A DNA stretch of 64,000 nucleotides, taken from NCBI GenBank assembly GCA_029531795.1, contig JAPEIS010000001.1, forward strand, positions 7,626,001-7,690,000, written 5' to 3'. Below are positions 23,449 through 34,649 of the stretch, one piece after another. The notes beneath the pieces are model-generated. The model did no database searches and was not told the origin of the DNA. It saw only the letters and a list, made by a program, of their open reading frames with translations. Each line of letters starts with the position of its first letter. The stretch's first letter is position 1. Both the position numbers and the translations under genes were made by a program. Source of the DNA: Sclerotinia nivalis (taxonomy: Eukaryota; Ascomycota; Leotiomycetes; Helotiales; Sclerotiniaceae).

Positions 23449-23698
23449 TCAGTCTTCATCTTCGGCCCCAAACTCTTTCGGGGATATTTCGCTGTTGCTT
23501 GTCAGCTTTGTTGGGTAAGTTGAGGTTCGTGGGCAGTTTAAAGTTAAAGAACCTACACATTTGCAGCTTCGAAATAATCAGTACCAGCATAGATATCATG
23601 GCCAGGACTATCACCGTCAGAACTATGACAACCGTATAATCTATATTCAACATTAGCTTGGCCACATAACGATACGGATTGTGCAAGTTATTACTCAT
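23449..23698 (-). CDS. small single-pass membrane protein, hypothetical
   Basis: The start MSNNLHNPYRYVAKLM is followed by one strong hydrophobic helix (residues about 20-44, DYTVVIVLTVIVLAMISMLV...). After the helix an intron is likely: a GTGTAGG donor at about 23550 and an acceptor near 23496 would join SKLQ to a hydrophilic tail reading SEISPKEFGAEDED and a TGA at 23449. Unspliced, the ORF ends at 23456 with a less natural tail. Function unknown. The layout (helix, short basic turn, intron, acidic tail) is like that of the gene split by the Copia element 9 kb away. Confidence 0.45.
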
Positions 23699-26600
23699 TC
23701 TGAACCGACAATTATGTTATAACTATTCGAATATTCCTAAGAGTTGAAGAAAAGGTCGATGAATAAGTAGACCTGAGGTGTGATGATGAAAGTCCTGTGT
23801 AAGATAGATAAGTTTTGTTGATTTTCACTCTTCACGAACAATTGTATTCGAAGTATATATACACTCTACGTGATATTGCAAGGTATTCATATTCTTGTCA
23901 GAAGAAAGAAAATGATCAAGCTATCTGGCTTCTCTCCGGTTTTGGCCAGTTATAATTTCCATCCGTGTGTCTCAATATATCTAAGCAGATAATACGACTC
24001 TGCTGATCTCGAGCCAAGAAGCCAAATGTGATGAACATTGAACTAGGATAATTTCTCTTTAAAAAAAGGACGCGTTCTCCGAGAAATAGGGAAGGGGCGT
24101 TGAAACTTACCAACGAGAAAAATTACCTCCTACCATTGGGTAAGAACTTTTTGGGATTTCACATGGAGATTTAACCTCAATTTACCTCCTTCGTGTCTGG
24201 GACCTCTCTTGCTTCCGCTATCCAGCATTTCCATGGTACGAACTACGTACTATTAACGGCGGCCGTCAATCAACAGAGTTCATTTCATACATTGAGCGTT
24301 CCTGGGCTACTAGGGATTTTCGCTCGCGTTAAGCTTGCTTAACATTGATGCAGGAGATGCGTTTCCTAAGCTAGGTTCTGTCATATACGTTACACGCAGA
24401 CGTACTAGTATGAGATGACCGGGTCGACTGTACATTCCCTGTGGCGAAGCAGGCAAGCTTGACATGGTTCCTACTTGCAGGAAAGTTATGGGCCTGAGGG
24501 AAGACCTAGTGATGAAATTGCACTGTGCCTTTTGTCTATCGACTACCTGACTGACGCGAAACAGCAATTTGCTAAAACTGCACTTAAATTATGACCAGAG
24601 ACATGTGTAGTTTTCTAAAGATTCATTCCGTCATCTAATGTTACTTTTGTGTACAGTCTCTAAACATTCGCGTCTTCCTTACGGTGTCGAGTATGTTTTA
24701 TTCTTGTTTAGAATAGAGGGGTGATACTTGTCTTTAGATTTCTACAGCATAACTTAGTGTTATCAGGCAATGGGCCCGTCGTGTCACATATGCAGCCAGC
24801 CGTGTTCCCGGACAGGGACTATCAGTTCCCCTCGTTCATCATAGTTTATTATGGTCTTGCAGCAGCGAAAAAGCTTTACGAGGTCGAACTTTTTACCGTT
24901 TGAACAATCAGATTGGGTAAGCTGTGGAAAGAGTGCAAGGTCGACTTCTACATCCATAAATTCGAATCGTGTGCGAGCCTGCGAAAACTGAGCTCGAAAG
25001 GCATATATTTTGATTAGACTAGATTGGTTACACAACATCCTGAGACTGCAGTTTAGATTGGAAAACATATGGGTACTGTAATTTATATGATAGGAGCCTC
25101 GAATCATCACATTAATCTTCTTTCTGTTCACTTCACATATCCCCAAGTTGAACGCACGGCGCTATAACCCTACGCAAATGCGCTTAATTAATTCGTATTC
25201 TCGCAGAATCTCTTTTGCTCATATGCGACAAACCACGTGGTTTAAGTAGCAGCCAGTGACTTCCAACCTCAGCCTCGCTTCCGACTACAGCCCCGTTCTA
25301 TCATTACCGGTCTAGTATCCTGTTGGTAACACTAATTTTGCGAGCCTTCTGAGGTTTCTAGCACATCTACTTTCCCTGTGTATTTCCCTATGCTTTTTCA
25401 CTTCTCATCAGGAATCTCAACATTGGTCCCAATCATAAGCAGCGAAGGTCGCCTCCCGAGATTTCTTACCCTTTCTTTTCAGATTTAAGCTGGGCTGCAC
25501 TAACTACATGCGATAGAAACACTCTAGCTTCTAATTATTAGTACTATACAAGAAATTAAAACGGCAAAGCTTGATCGCAACGAGGATACCTAGCTTATAT
25601 TTCATTTCTATCATCTCTATCGAAGAGTCATTCCCGTCTTACTACTTTGTTTTTCCGGAGAAGGTCCTTACATATGGATATGCACATTTCAACCCATTCC
25701 GGGAGTCAGAAATAATGATAGTTCAGATACCTTTATGTCTATAACTTTCCATTTAGGGAAATTCCACGTAGATCCTCTTCTACCTTGACCCACCGCGAGA
25801 GCCGCCGGGTGTAGCATATCACTCTTCGATCTTTGAATTTGAAGCATCAGTTACATCAACTATCGAAGGTCTAACCCATACCAAATATTGATTCATCAAA
25901 ATAAATATGGTTATCTCCTCAAACAATTTTTCGGTATATTTTTATATTTTAGATTTTAGATTTAATAAATTTGAATTAATTTGAAATGAAATCTAATGAA
26001 TCTGTTATTCCTTAATCAAAGATAAGTTTGATACAAAGATTGATATGAATTTCTTTGAATAGGGAATTTATAATATCCAGCAGAATATCTGCTTCCTATC
26101 TCGATCGAACATCACGATATTTTACGGTATATCCACGATCCGCTTCAACGAACGAAACGACGATGACCATGAATAGAAGAGGGTTAGAAAGGATTTCATC
26201 GTAACTCATTGCATTTCTTTGGAAGCATCACGACAAGCGACACAAAAGATGACATGAAGGAGTAGAAAGAAATGGTCAACCTCACCGCCCTCGATTATAC
26301 TCTTGTGTTCTTACACTCGACGGCAACTCCGCATACTGCACACCACATACCGTAAGTTTTTTCTGCAATATTCCCATTCACAGCGAAGAATTACGATCAT
26401 AAATAAACTGATGGGCAGGTTAAATATATGACTTCTCGTTAGGAGTAGTTTTTCTTACCCTCTCTCTTTTCTGATTTCTCGTTCTTCCTTCCTTTCTTTT
26501 CCACTCCATCTTTGAATATTTCTCAAATTTGTTCAAATACTAACGAAATCTTTAGATTTTACTTTAGATTTTAAATTCAAATCAAAAATATTATAATCCA

Positions 26601-26781
26601 ATAATACATCATAATTCTTCATCATCCATCATTCTCCTTTCGCAAATCCTCTCCCCTTTACCCCTTTCCGAAGCGAGAAACGCATATCAAAGCTATCAAT
26701 TACCTCATCTTTTCTTCACATCCATGACGAACAAATCCGACAACCAGCCAGAGATCCCAAATCACCTTTGTCGATACTGCA
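23699..26781. other. gene-poor interval
   Basis: About 3 kb with no ORF over 120 codons and no recognised repeat. AT content rises from about 25.9 kb towards the Copia element. Confidence 0.5.
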
Positions 26782-29700
26782 CTACTTCTGCGCAGCTTTA
26801 GACGCAGCTACTCCCGATGAATGTGCCTCAATATCTTCAACTACTTGAGCCACCGAGTTAGCTCATGAAGTTTGTCTACTGTGAGAATTCCTAATAAGTT
26901 ATTAAAACACTTAATAATATTTACCGAACCAATAGTTATATGATCACGTGATATATTAATAATATGATTTCATATTATTAAATTTTATTATTATATAAAA
27001 TTTCGATCATATATCATATCAGAATGATTTATAATGGAATAGAATGAAATGGAAGCATATAGAATTTTCTTATTCTCAGATTGAATACTATTGGTTATTA
27101 TTTCCTTTTATTATATAAAATGATTCTATAAGATTCGATTTAAATCGATCTTATTTATAATCATAGAATAGTGTAGAATCTCATTAAAATCTATAAATAC
27201 GAAGATCTTCTTCAAAGAATTCTTCGAAAAAATAAGCAGATAAAAAATTCAATATTCAATATATATATAATTCTGACTTCAATATTCTATTGTTCATATA
27301 TTCGATCACTCCTAAGCTAAATACGACTAAGTCTTCCACTATTATAATAAATAATATTATAGTATTATTATTATATTATTTATTATTATCCGATCAACCT
27401 CCTACGAGAGGTTATGAGCCCGGCTAGTCAAATACTAGCTTAAAAAGGGGTACTAGCTCGATTCAAAGCTATAATATTATAGCTATTGAGCTGTCGAATA
27501 TCACTATATCGATATAATATCAATATCATATTGAATTATTATCGAAATATACTAAAATAAACCCTGAGGCCTGCGTCCCTGAAGCTAAACCTAATTGAGT
27601 GAATAAAATTAGGTCCCTAGACGATATATTTAAGCTATACGCTACCCATAGCGGGTGATATATCAATTTCTTCATACCAAGGTGCCCTAGCTTATTTAGG
27701 CTTTATTTTATAAAGTTTAAAATAAAGATCTAATTTAAGAGGTGGCTGGTTTATTATACCGAAATCGATCTAATTTCGATATTAAATCGAATCACTATCG
27801 AATTCCATTCAAATTTTAATACTAAATTCATCAAAATTAGTATTAATACTATACTAGATTAAAAGTCCATATAGCTTACATATAAAAGCTTAAAAATGGC
27901 TTCTGGTATAACTTTTAAAGGAGAACCCTTAAAAGGGAGGTCTAATTATATTGAATGGATAAATAAGGCTAAATTATACCTCGAAATTAATGGTTTTATG
28001 CCTTATATCGATGGATCCGAAACGCCTCCAAATAAATCATTATATGTAAATGATAAAGGAGAGCCTTATACCCCAGAATTGGCTATTAAATTCAATGAAA
28101 AAGCTTCCGAATATCTTCGAAATGAAAAGAGAGCTTTAGGAGCTATTAAATCTATAATTAGCTTCGAATTAGTCGAAAGATTTAAGGATAAAACTACGGC
28201 TAAAACTCTCTGGGAAGCTATTAATAAAATATTCGGAGAATCTTCACTAGAACTAATGGGGAGATATCTGAATAAACTAATAGAATCCAATTATAATAGT
28301 TCTGATGATATGGATGATTATACTAATTCTATTCAATCATCGTATAACTATTTAAAATCAATGAAATACGAAATTCCGAAGGCTTTTATAGCATGGTTTC
28401 TTTTTAGAGGCCTACCTAGTTCTTTCGATGGTTTTGCCTCTAGAAAATACGAAGAATTAGCTAAGGAGCTAGCTAATAATGACAACAATATTGATTTAGA
28501 TAATTTATTTTCTGAATTAATATCTGAAGAGGCTAGAATGAAATCTAATACAGATTTCAATGCAAATAAGGCTAGCTTTAAAAATAAGAATAAAACTCCT
28601 TATTGTAGTCATTGCCGAAAGAAGGGTCATTTAGAATCAAAATGCTTCATTAAATACCCTGAATTAAAGAATAATAAGGGTGCTAATAATAAGCAATCTA
28701 ATTCTAATTCAAATTCGAATTCGAATAATGATTCGAGCAAAAAGAACCCTCTTTCAAACAAACAGTTAATGACTGTGAATCATAATATCGGAATAGCTAA
28801 TTTAGCTAATATTTCGAAATATAAATTCATATTAGATTCCGGTGCCACAGAACATTATTGCCCTAATAAAGAATGGTTTATTAATTATAAACCATTAAAG
28901 AATCATTGTATCACTGTAGCTAGTGGTGAAAACGTCTCAATCGAAGGAATAGGCGATATTCCTATTATTATTAATAATAATTCAGAGGTGATTATTCAAG
29001 GGGTATATTATATACCCAAATTAGCTACAACCTTAATTAGTACGAATAAAATAGCTACTAGAGGTTGGGCTAGTCATATTATCCCTCCTGGAGACAAAAT
29101 CAACCTAGTTCATAAAGGGTATAATATTAAAACCACAGCTCCTTGGATCAATAATGCTTATTATTTAGATTTTAAAATAAACTCTAAATATATCGAAAGC
29201 ATTAATACCAATAACAGCTCTGAATTCGAAGAAGAACCAGAGCTATTAGCCAATAAAATCGATTTGAATCTAATGCATAAGAGATTAGGTCATATCAATA
29301 AGGATCATCTCATCAAATCCTTAAATATTAAATCAGAAGATAATATATCTGATTTAAATACATGCGAACCATGTAAATTCGGCAAATTCCATCAAATAAT
29401 AAGCCGAGAACCTTCTGAAATACCTCCTATATCGAATAAATTCGAAAAATTCAGCCTTGATATTGCAGGGCCCTTTCGAATTACAGGAATTAAAGGTGAA
29501 AAATACTTTTTAACCTTTACGGAATGGGCTACTAGAGCTATTTGGGTATATCCCATTAAATTCAAATCACAAGCCTACGATATTCTAATAGAGTTTTATA
29601 ATCTAATTAAAACTCAGTTTAAAATTAACATTAAAATATTAAGACTAGATAATGCTCTAGAGTTTTTATCGAATAAATGGTCTATTTTCATCAAAAATCA

Positions 29701-32700
29701 CGGGATTATTTCAGAGTATATAAGCCCGTATACGCATTCCCAAAATGGAATAGCTGAGGTATTAAATAGATATATAATCGAAAGATTATTATGTCTAATT
29801 AAAGAAAAAGATATTCCTCTTTTTCTATGGCCTTATCTAATTCAGGCTATAGCCCATATCAAGAATAGAACCTATAATAGTTCTATTAAATCATCACCTT
29901 TCGAATTGATATATAATAAGAAACCTAATCTAGATTATATAAAAATACTAGGTTCACTCACTTATATATTGAATAACAAAGAAATTCGAAAAGGGAAAAT
30001 GGATTTTAGGGCTCGAAAAGGTATATTAGTAGGTTTTGAATCCTCTAATAACTTTCTAATATATATCCCTGCAATAAAAAGAGTGATTAGTGCAAGGGAT
30101 GTTGATATTCAGGAGAATTTAAAATATTCCGATGAATATAAAAATCAGGATTTAAATATTTTGGAAGAAGAAAGCCCTGATTTCGAACCTATTAATACTA
30201 TAAGTCAAGAAGAAGAAAATTCAACTTCAATTATAGTAGAAACCCCTACTCCTGAAAGGGAAATAGTCGAAATATCCGACGAATCAGAGCTTTCGGATGT
30301 TGAAATCGAAGAAAACTCTTTCGAAAAACCCGAAATTCGAACCTCTAAACGAATTAGAGGTCTAGAACCTGAAAATAAAGGCTTTTCATATGATCATAAA
30401 GGTGTGTCATACTATGGTCTAGCTTTTTCGGGGTATTTTAATTCGATCAATAAGGGGGTGAAACTCGAAATCGACGACGAAAATTCGAAAAACCTTCAAT
30501 TAGCCTTCGATATTCGGCTTAATAATAACAACAAAATCATTATTAAAAAGCCTGATCATATATTGACCGAACCAAAATCCTATAAAGAAGCAATTAGCTC
30601 ACCGGAGAAAGAATATTGGCTAAAAGCTATGGACTACGAAATAAATACCCTTGAATTGAATAAAACCTGGGATATTATTAATAATCCAAATAACAATAAA
30701 ACCCTTAAAACTAGATGGGTTTATAAAATAAAGGATTTGGGTGATTTCATCGAATTCAAAGCTAGATTCGTAGCTAAAGGATTCGAGCAATTATACGGAT
30801 TAGACTATATTGATACCCATGCATCCGTAGTTAAATCGATGGCTTGGAAGCTATTATTCGTATTAGCTCTCCAAAATGATTGGCTAATTCATAAAATCGA
30901 TATGGTATTAGCTTTTGCTCAAGGCAATATCGATACACCTCTGATCTTAACCCCTCCTGAAGGCTTTAATGAATTAAATAATAAAGCTTTAAAATTAAAT
31001 AAGGCTTTATACGGTCTAAAACAATCGGCTCGAATCTGGTATTATACCTTAAAAGACATTCTAAACAAATTAGATTTCAATAATCTAATCACTGAAGAAT
31101 GTATTTTTATCAATAAGAATAAGAATATCATTCTCAGTATATACGTCGATGATATAGCTATTATAGCTCCAAATCAAGAGATTATTAATGAATTCATTAG
31201 TAATCTTAAAAAGCATTTCGATTTAAAAGATCTAGGGCCTATTAAAGACTATTTAGGCATTCAAATCGAAAGAAAAGCCGACTGTTTAAAGCTACACCAA
31301 TCAGAATATACCAAAAAGATATTAGCTAGATTCGGAATGCTAGATTCACACCCTGTTTCCACTCCAATGGATCCGAAAATAAAGCTTTACTATAATAAAG
31401 AAAAAGCTAATAATAAGGATATAAAATTATATCAAGAAATTATTGGTTCTTTATTATATTTATCACTTGGAACTAGATTAGATATAGCTTTTCACGTCGG
31501 TAGATTAGCTAGTTTCTCGTCCAATCCTAGCTCTATACATCTCCAAGCCGCAAAAAGAATACTACGATATTTAAGAGGTACTATTAATAAAGGTACTAAT
31601 TATAAACGCAATAATAACCCTTATATTAAAGGTTATTGTGATTCGGATTATGGGGGTGATGTTAATACGTATAAATCAACTAGCGGATACGTATTTACAC
31701 TAGCAGAAGGGCCTATTAGTTGGAAATCTAAACTACAATCAGTAGTAGCTCAATCAACTTCAGAGGCTGAATTTATAGCTATTAATATTGCAGCTAAAGA
31801 GGCTATATATATTAAAAAGCTATTAAAAGAACTCAATCTGTATAAACAAGATAAATTCCCACTATATACAGATAATCAAGCCGCGCTAGCACTTGCTAAA
31901 AACCCTATATTTCACGAAAGAAGCAAGCATATAGCAATACGGTTTTACTATATTAGAGATATTATAAATTCAGGTGATTTAGATCTAATTTATATATCTA
32001 CTAATGATCAAAAAGCCGATGGCCTTACTAAGCCATTAGCTCGAATTAAATTAATCGAATTCTTAAAACAGATTAATTTATATTAATATTATTAAAATAT
32101 TTAATACACTTATTATGGGGGTGTGTGAGAATTCCTAATAAGTTATTAAAACACTTAATAATATTTACCGAACCAATAGTTATATGATCACGTGATATAT
32201 TAATAATATGATTTCATATTATTAAATTTTATTATTATATAAAATTTCGATCATATATCATATCAGAATGATTTATAATGGAATAGAATGAAATGGAAGC
32301 ATATAGAATTTTCTTATTCTCAGATTGAATACTATTGGTTATTATTTCCTTTTATTATATAAAATGATTCTATAAGATTCGATTTAAATCGATCTTATTT
32401 ATAATCATAGAATAGTGTAGAATCTCATTAAAATCTATAAATACGAAGATCTTCTTCAAAGAATTCTTCGAAAAAATAAGCAGATAAAAAATTCAATATT
32501 CAATATATATATAATTCTGACTTCAATATTCTATTGTTCATATATTCGATCACTCCTAAGCTAAATACGACTAAGTCTTCCACTATTATAATAAATAATA
32601 TTATAGTATTATTATTATATTATTTATTATTATCCGATCAACCTCCTACGAGATCTACCGGAAGGGAATATCTAGGATTACATACCATGATTCAACATGC

Positions 32701-32812
32701 GTGTCTTGCGAGCCACAACAATAGCGATAGCAGCTAGTACAGCGGATATGATACCGAAAACAAGGGCAAGAAGGTCGCTAGTGGAGACTGTATTGCCAGG
32801 ATTTGGAATTAG
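26782..32812 (-). CDS. small membrane-protein gene split by a Copia element in its last intron (partial, 5' end unresolved)
   Basis: Penultimate exon 32812-32686 reads LIPNPGNTVSTSDLLALVFG, then a hydrophobic helix (IISAVLAAIAIVV) and ARKTRMLNH. The last exon, 26861-26782, reads ANSVAQVVEDIEAHSSG and VAASKAAQK before a TAG. With the 5.8-kb Copia element and one TCTAC copy removed, the exons are separated by a 45-nt intron (GTATGTAATCC...CTTCATGAG) and join in phase (G+CT = Ala). One transmembrane helix with Pro/Ser/Thr before it and a basic cluster after it. The upstream acceptor is probably AACTAG just before 32812, but I could not find the first exon. With the element present the intron would be about 5.8 kb, so expression may be impaired. 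Function unknown. Confidence 0.5.
26875..26879. repeat. 5-bp target duplication of Copia, left
   Basis: TCTAC, matching 32654-32658. Confidence 0.93.
26880..27409 (+). repeat. Copia 5' LTR
   Basis: 530 bp, very AT-rich. Contains a TCACGTGA palindrome near its 5' end and a long TA-rich 3' part. Must carry the element promoter. Confidence 0.97.
27410..27421 (+). promoter_or_regulatory. primer-binding site complementary to the initiator tRNA anticodon arm
   Basis: GGTTATGAGCCC begins at the first base after the LTR. It is the complement of GGGCTCATAACC, the anticodon stem-loop of eukaryotic initiator tRNA-Met. That indicates a half-tRNA primer, as known for Drosophila copia and yeast Ty5, rather than the tRNA 3' end. 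Confidence 0.8.
27422..27895 (+). other. Copia untranslated leader
   Basis: About 470 nt between the primer-binding site and the gag-pol start. Presumably holds packaging signals; no ORF seen. Confidence 0.6.
27896..32086 (+). CDS. Copia gag-pol polyprotein
   Basis: A single ORF of 1396 codons with all Copia domains in order. Gag domain, then a CCHC zinc knuckle (CSHCRKKGHLESKC, from residue 237). Aspartic protease LDSGATEHYC with Asp at 314. Gag-pre-integrase HKRLGHINKDH with CEPC. Integrase D522 (FSLDIAGPF), D585 (LRLDNALEF) and E621, i.e. a D,D-35-E spacing. Reverse transcriptase from about residue 930 (KTRWVYKIKDLGD), with YVDD at Asp1085/1086. RNase H with Asp1249 (YCDSDYGGD) and Glu1292 (SEAEFIAI). 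It has no stop or frameshift, so it could encode a working element. Gag and pol share one frame, as in Drosophila copia, so their ratio must be set after translation start or by splicing. Confidence 0.98.
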   Translation: MASGITFKGEPLKGRSNYIEWINKAKLYLEINGFMPYIDGSETPPNKSLYVNDKGEPYTPELAIKFNEKASEYLRNEKRALGAIKSIISFELVERFKDKTTAKTLWEAINKIFGESSLELMGRYLNKLIESNYNSSDDMDDYTNSIQSSYNYLKSMKYEIPKAFIAWFLFRGLPSSFDGFASRKYEELAKELANNDNNIDLDNLFSELISEEARMKSNTDFNANKASFKNKNKTPYCSHCRKKGHLESKCFIKYPELKNNKGANNKQSNSNSNSNSNNDSSKKNPLSNKQLMTVNHNIGIANLANISKYKFILDSGATEHYCPNKEWFINYKPLKNHCITVASGENVSIEGIGDIPIIINNNSEVIIQGVYYIPKLATTLISTNKIATRGWASHIIPPGDKINLVHKGYNIKTTAPWINNAYYLDFKINSKYIESINTNNSSEFEEEPELLANKIDLNLMHKRLGHINKDHLIKSLNIKSEDNISDLNTCEPCKFGKFHQIISREPSEIPPISNKFEKFSLDIAGPFRITGIKGEKYFLTFTEWATRAIWVYPIKFKSQAYDILIEFYNLIKTQFKINIKILRLDNALEFLSNKWSIFIKNHGIISEYISPYTHSQNGIAEVLNRYIIERLLCLIKEKDIPLFLWPYLIQAIAHIKNRTYNSSIKSSPFELIYNKKPNLDYIKILGSLTYILNNKEIRKGKMDFRARKGILVGFESSNNFLIYIPAIKRVISARDVDIQENLKYSDEYKNQDLNILEEESPDFEPINTISQEEENSTSIIVETPTPEREIVEISDESELSDVEIEENSFEKPEIRTSKRIRGLEPENKGFSYDHKGVSYYGLAFSGYFNSINKGVKLEIDDENSKNLQLAFDIRLNNNNKIIIKKPDHILTEPKSYKEAISSPEKEYWLKAMDYEINTLELNKTWDIINNPNNNKTLKTRWVYKIKDLGDFIEFKARFVAKGFEQLYGLDYIDTHASVVKSMAWKLLFVLALQNDWLIHKIDMVLAFAQGNIDTPLILTPPEGFNELNNKALKLNKALYGLKQSARIWYYTLKDILNKLDFNNLITEECIFINKNKNIILSIYVDDIAIIAPNQEIINEFISNLKKHFDLKDLGPIKDYLGIQIERKADCLKLHQSEYTKKILARFGMLDSHPVSTPMDPKIKLYYNKEKANNKDIKLYQEIIGSLLYLSLGTRLDIAFHVGRLASFSSNPSSIHLQAAKRILRYLRGTINKGTNYKRNNNPYIKGYCDSDYGGDVNTYKSTSGYVFTLAEGPISWKSKLQSVVAQSTSEAEFIAINIAAKEAIYIKKLLKELNLYKQDKFPLYTDNQAALALAKNPIFHERSKHIAIRFYYIRDIINSGDLDLIYISTNDQKADGLTKPLARIKLIEFLKQINLY
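32115..32123 (+). promoter_or_regulatory. Copia polypurine tract
   Basis: ATGGGGGTG immediately upstream of the 3' LTR, the expected plus-strand priming site. Confidence 0.75.
32124..32653 (+). repeat. Copia 3' LTR
   Basis: 530 bp; identical to the 5' LTR by direct reading. Confidence 0.97.
32654..32658. repeat. 5-bp target duplication of Copia, right
   Basis: TCTAC, matching 26875-26879. Confidence 0.93.
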
Positions 32813-34390
32813 CTAGTTCGGAAGCAGTGTTTACACAAGTAGACGTACGCATTTTGGCTATTGATCATGGAGGGGTGTGAGATATATGGAAAGAACTCAG
32901 GAGGATGATAAAGAGGAATGGAGATGCGGTTTATGACTGGTGCGGCGGTCGGTTGCGGCGAAATTAGTAGAATGATGTGGTATAGGGAAGGACGGAGCAG
33001 TAAATGTGGTGGAAAGGCCGATGGGGAACAGTAGCACGGTAAGGCTGAAGGTCGAGGGAATGTGATAGCACAATGGTATACTAATCAAGAGTAAATCAAG
33101 TAGTGTTTCTAAGAATACAAAAATTGAATCTCGAAAGGTGGGTGCCGTGGTTCTTATGATGAAAGGATTTCTGAGTGAACTAATTCATTTACGAATAGCC
33201 TCATCTTATCTATATGTGGTGCATCAGGTGATGAGCTAGTTCATTCAAAAATGATGTTGATTGGCAAATGTCAAAATTGGCAAATGTCAAAATTTGCCAA
33301 TGCTCCGGAACAGATCTTTCAACGTCCGAGTCGTTACCAAAATTTAGTCGCGTTTCCACGTTCTGTTGCAGCGGGACACACTCTGCCTGGTCCGGATCCT
33401 TCTACAGCAGGTAAGCTGCCAGCGGAGAACATTTAGTTCAGGCTGGTGATCTATGTCAACCCCGGAAAGGCTCCCCAAAGATCTGAAATATCAGGGAAAC
33501 CACACAGGAATGATCCCATTGGCAGTTGTATTTCCGGCATGCAAATCAGCAAATGCCGATGCACGCTGGGAAAGAATGTGAGATGCTCAAAATGAGGCTC
33601 AATGTAACACAATCGGTTCATCAGTGCAACTCTAGGTCGCTTATCAGTGCAAAATTAAACTGTCTATCTTGTGTCATACTGGCTTCTTAAGATAAGTCAA
33701 CTAGGCTTTTGTCATACTGAGTCGCTGAGGTATACGTAAGTCAACTGCTTTAACCAATAATGCGAGGCGCAATCTAGCAATAGATAACACAACAGAGGCA
33801 TAAATGTGCAACCACAGCGATATTCAAACCATTACATTTGCCTCGAGACCAAAAGAAAATGAGTTTGTCATGGATCTTTATCTCACTAGACCTTCATACA
33901 GCATTCACACTGCCTAGTCTCGATCTTTTGTATGACGCACGCCCAGGAGTCGGGACAATTCGGCATGTATGATATTTTCGGCAGCCGATGTGAATCGCGG
34001 GTGAAGCTTAGATGCGATTGTGATTCTCTCGCTACGATTTTCCATTTTCTGACATGCTTTTTACACCGTTGCAGTACCATCTGGTACCTTCTCTCTTACA
34101 CCCACAACGGCTTTATTTACTTTAATTATGTTGTCAACTTTTTGAACCTTCACTTGTCCCTTTGACTCTTAGCTAACCAATGAGTTAGAGAATATCCACA
34201 CTATCCCCTATCTTCATGCTTCCTTTACTCTCATCATTGTGTCGGCTTCAACTGTGACATCGCTAATCCTATATTCCTTTATGTTATCCCTAAACTCCTC
34301 AACAATCGAGGTCTCGATGTCCCAAAACGGTTTCAATCGGCCAATATTATCATTCCCTGAGGTCCTAGGATAAACATTCTAGATGGCTTC
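32813..34390. other. intergenic; expected 5' part of the Copia-split gene
   Basis: The first exon of the minus-strand membrane-protein gene should lie in its first few hundred bases, but I could not identify it. Otherwise only short ORFs. Confidence 0.4.
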
Positions 34391-34402
34391 AAATTAGATA
34401 TC

Positions 34403-34640
34403 TTATTGTTGGTATCACTTCAGTGATACTACTTGTATAGTACTATTATAGTATATATATTGTATTCATTCTTGCTAGCTACACTATAAGAAATGAGGAC
34501 TATTTATTTTAAAAGGAAAGAGGCTAGAACTCGCTAGTTCTACGGCTTCTTTTATAAGGTTGGTCATATAACGTTTCAATATAATCAATTATAAATATAT
34601 CTTCTTTATCTATTATCTCTCAAATCATCCTCTATTTTCG
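34403..34640. repeat. possible solo LTR or hairpin element
   Basis: Begins TGTTGGTATCAC with a perfect 8-bp inverted repeat (GTATCACT/AGTGATAC) and later contains a hairpin with arms TAGAACT/AGTTCTA flanked by further complementary purine/pyrimidine arms. The start resembles an LTR, but I found no matching second end or target duplication. Confidence 0.25.
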
Positions 34641-34649
34641 ATTATCTCA

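Larger units (their letters stand above)
26880..32653 (+). mobile_element. complete, apparently intact Ty1/Copia LTR retrotransposon
   Basis: A 5.77-kb element with 530-bp LTRs (26880-27409 and 32124-32653) that read identical over their whole length, a primer-binding site directly after the 5' LTR, one uninterrupted gag-pol ORF, a purine tract before the 3' LTR, and target duplication TCTAC. Identical LTRs imply very recent insertion. It shows no RIP-like stops although the older LINE and Gypsy copies in this window do. It lies on the opposite strand within an intron of a small host gene. The LTR ends TG...GA instead of TG...CA. Confidence 0.97.
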
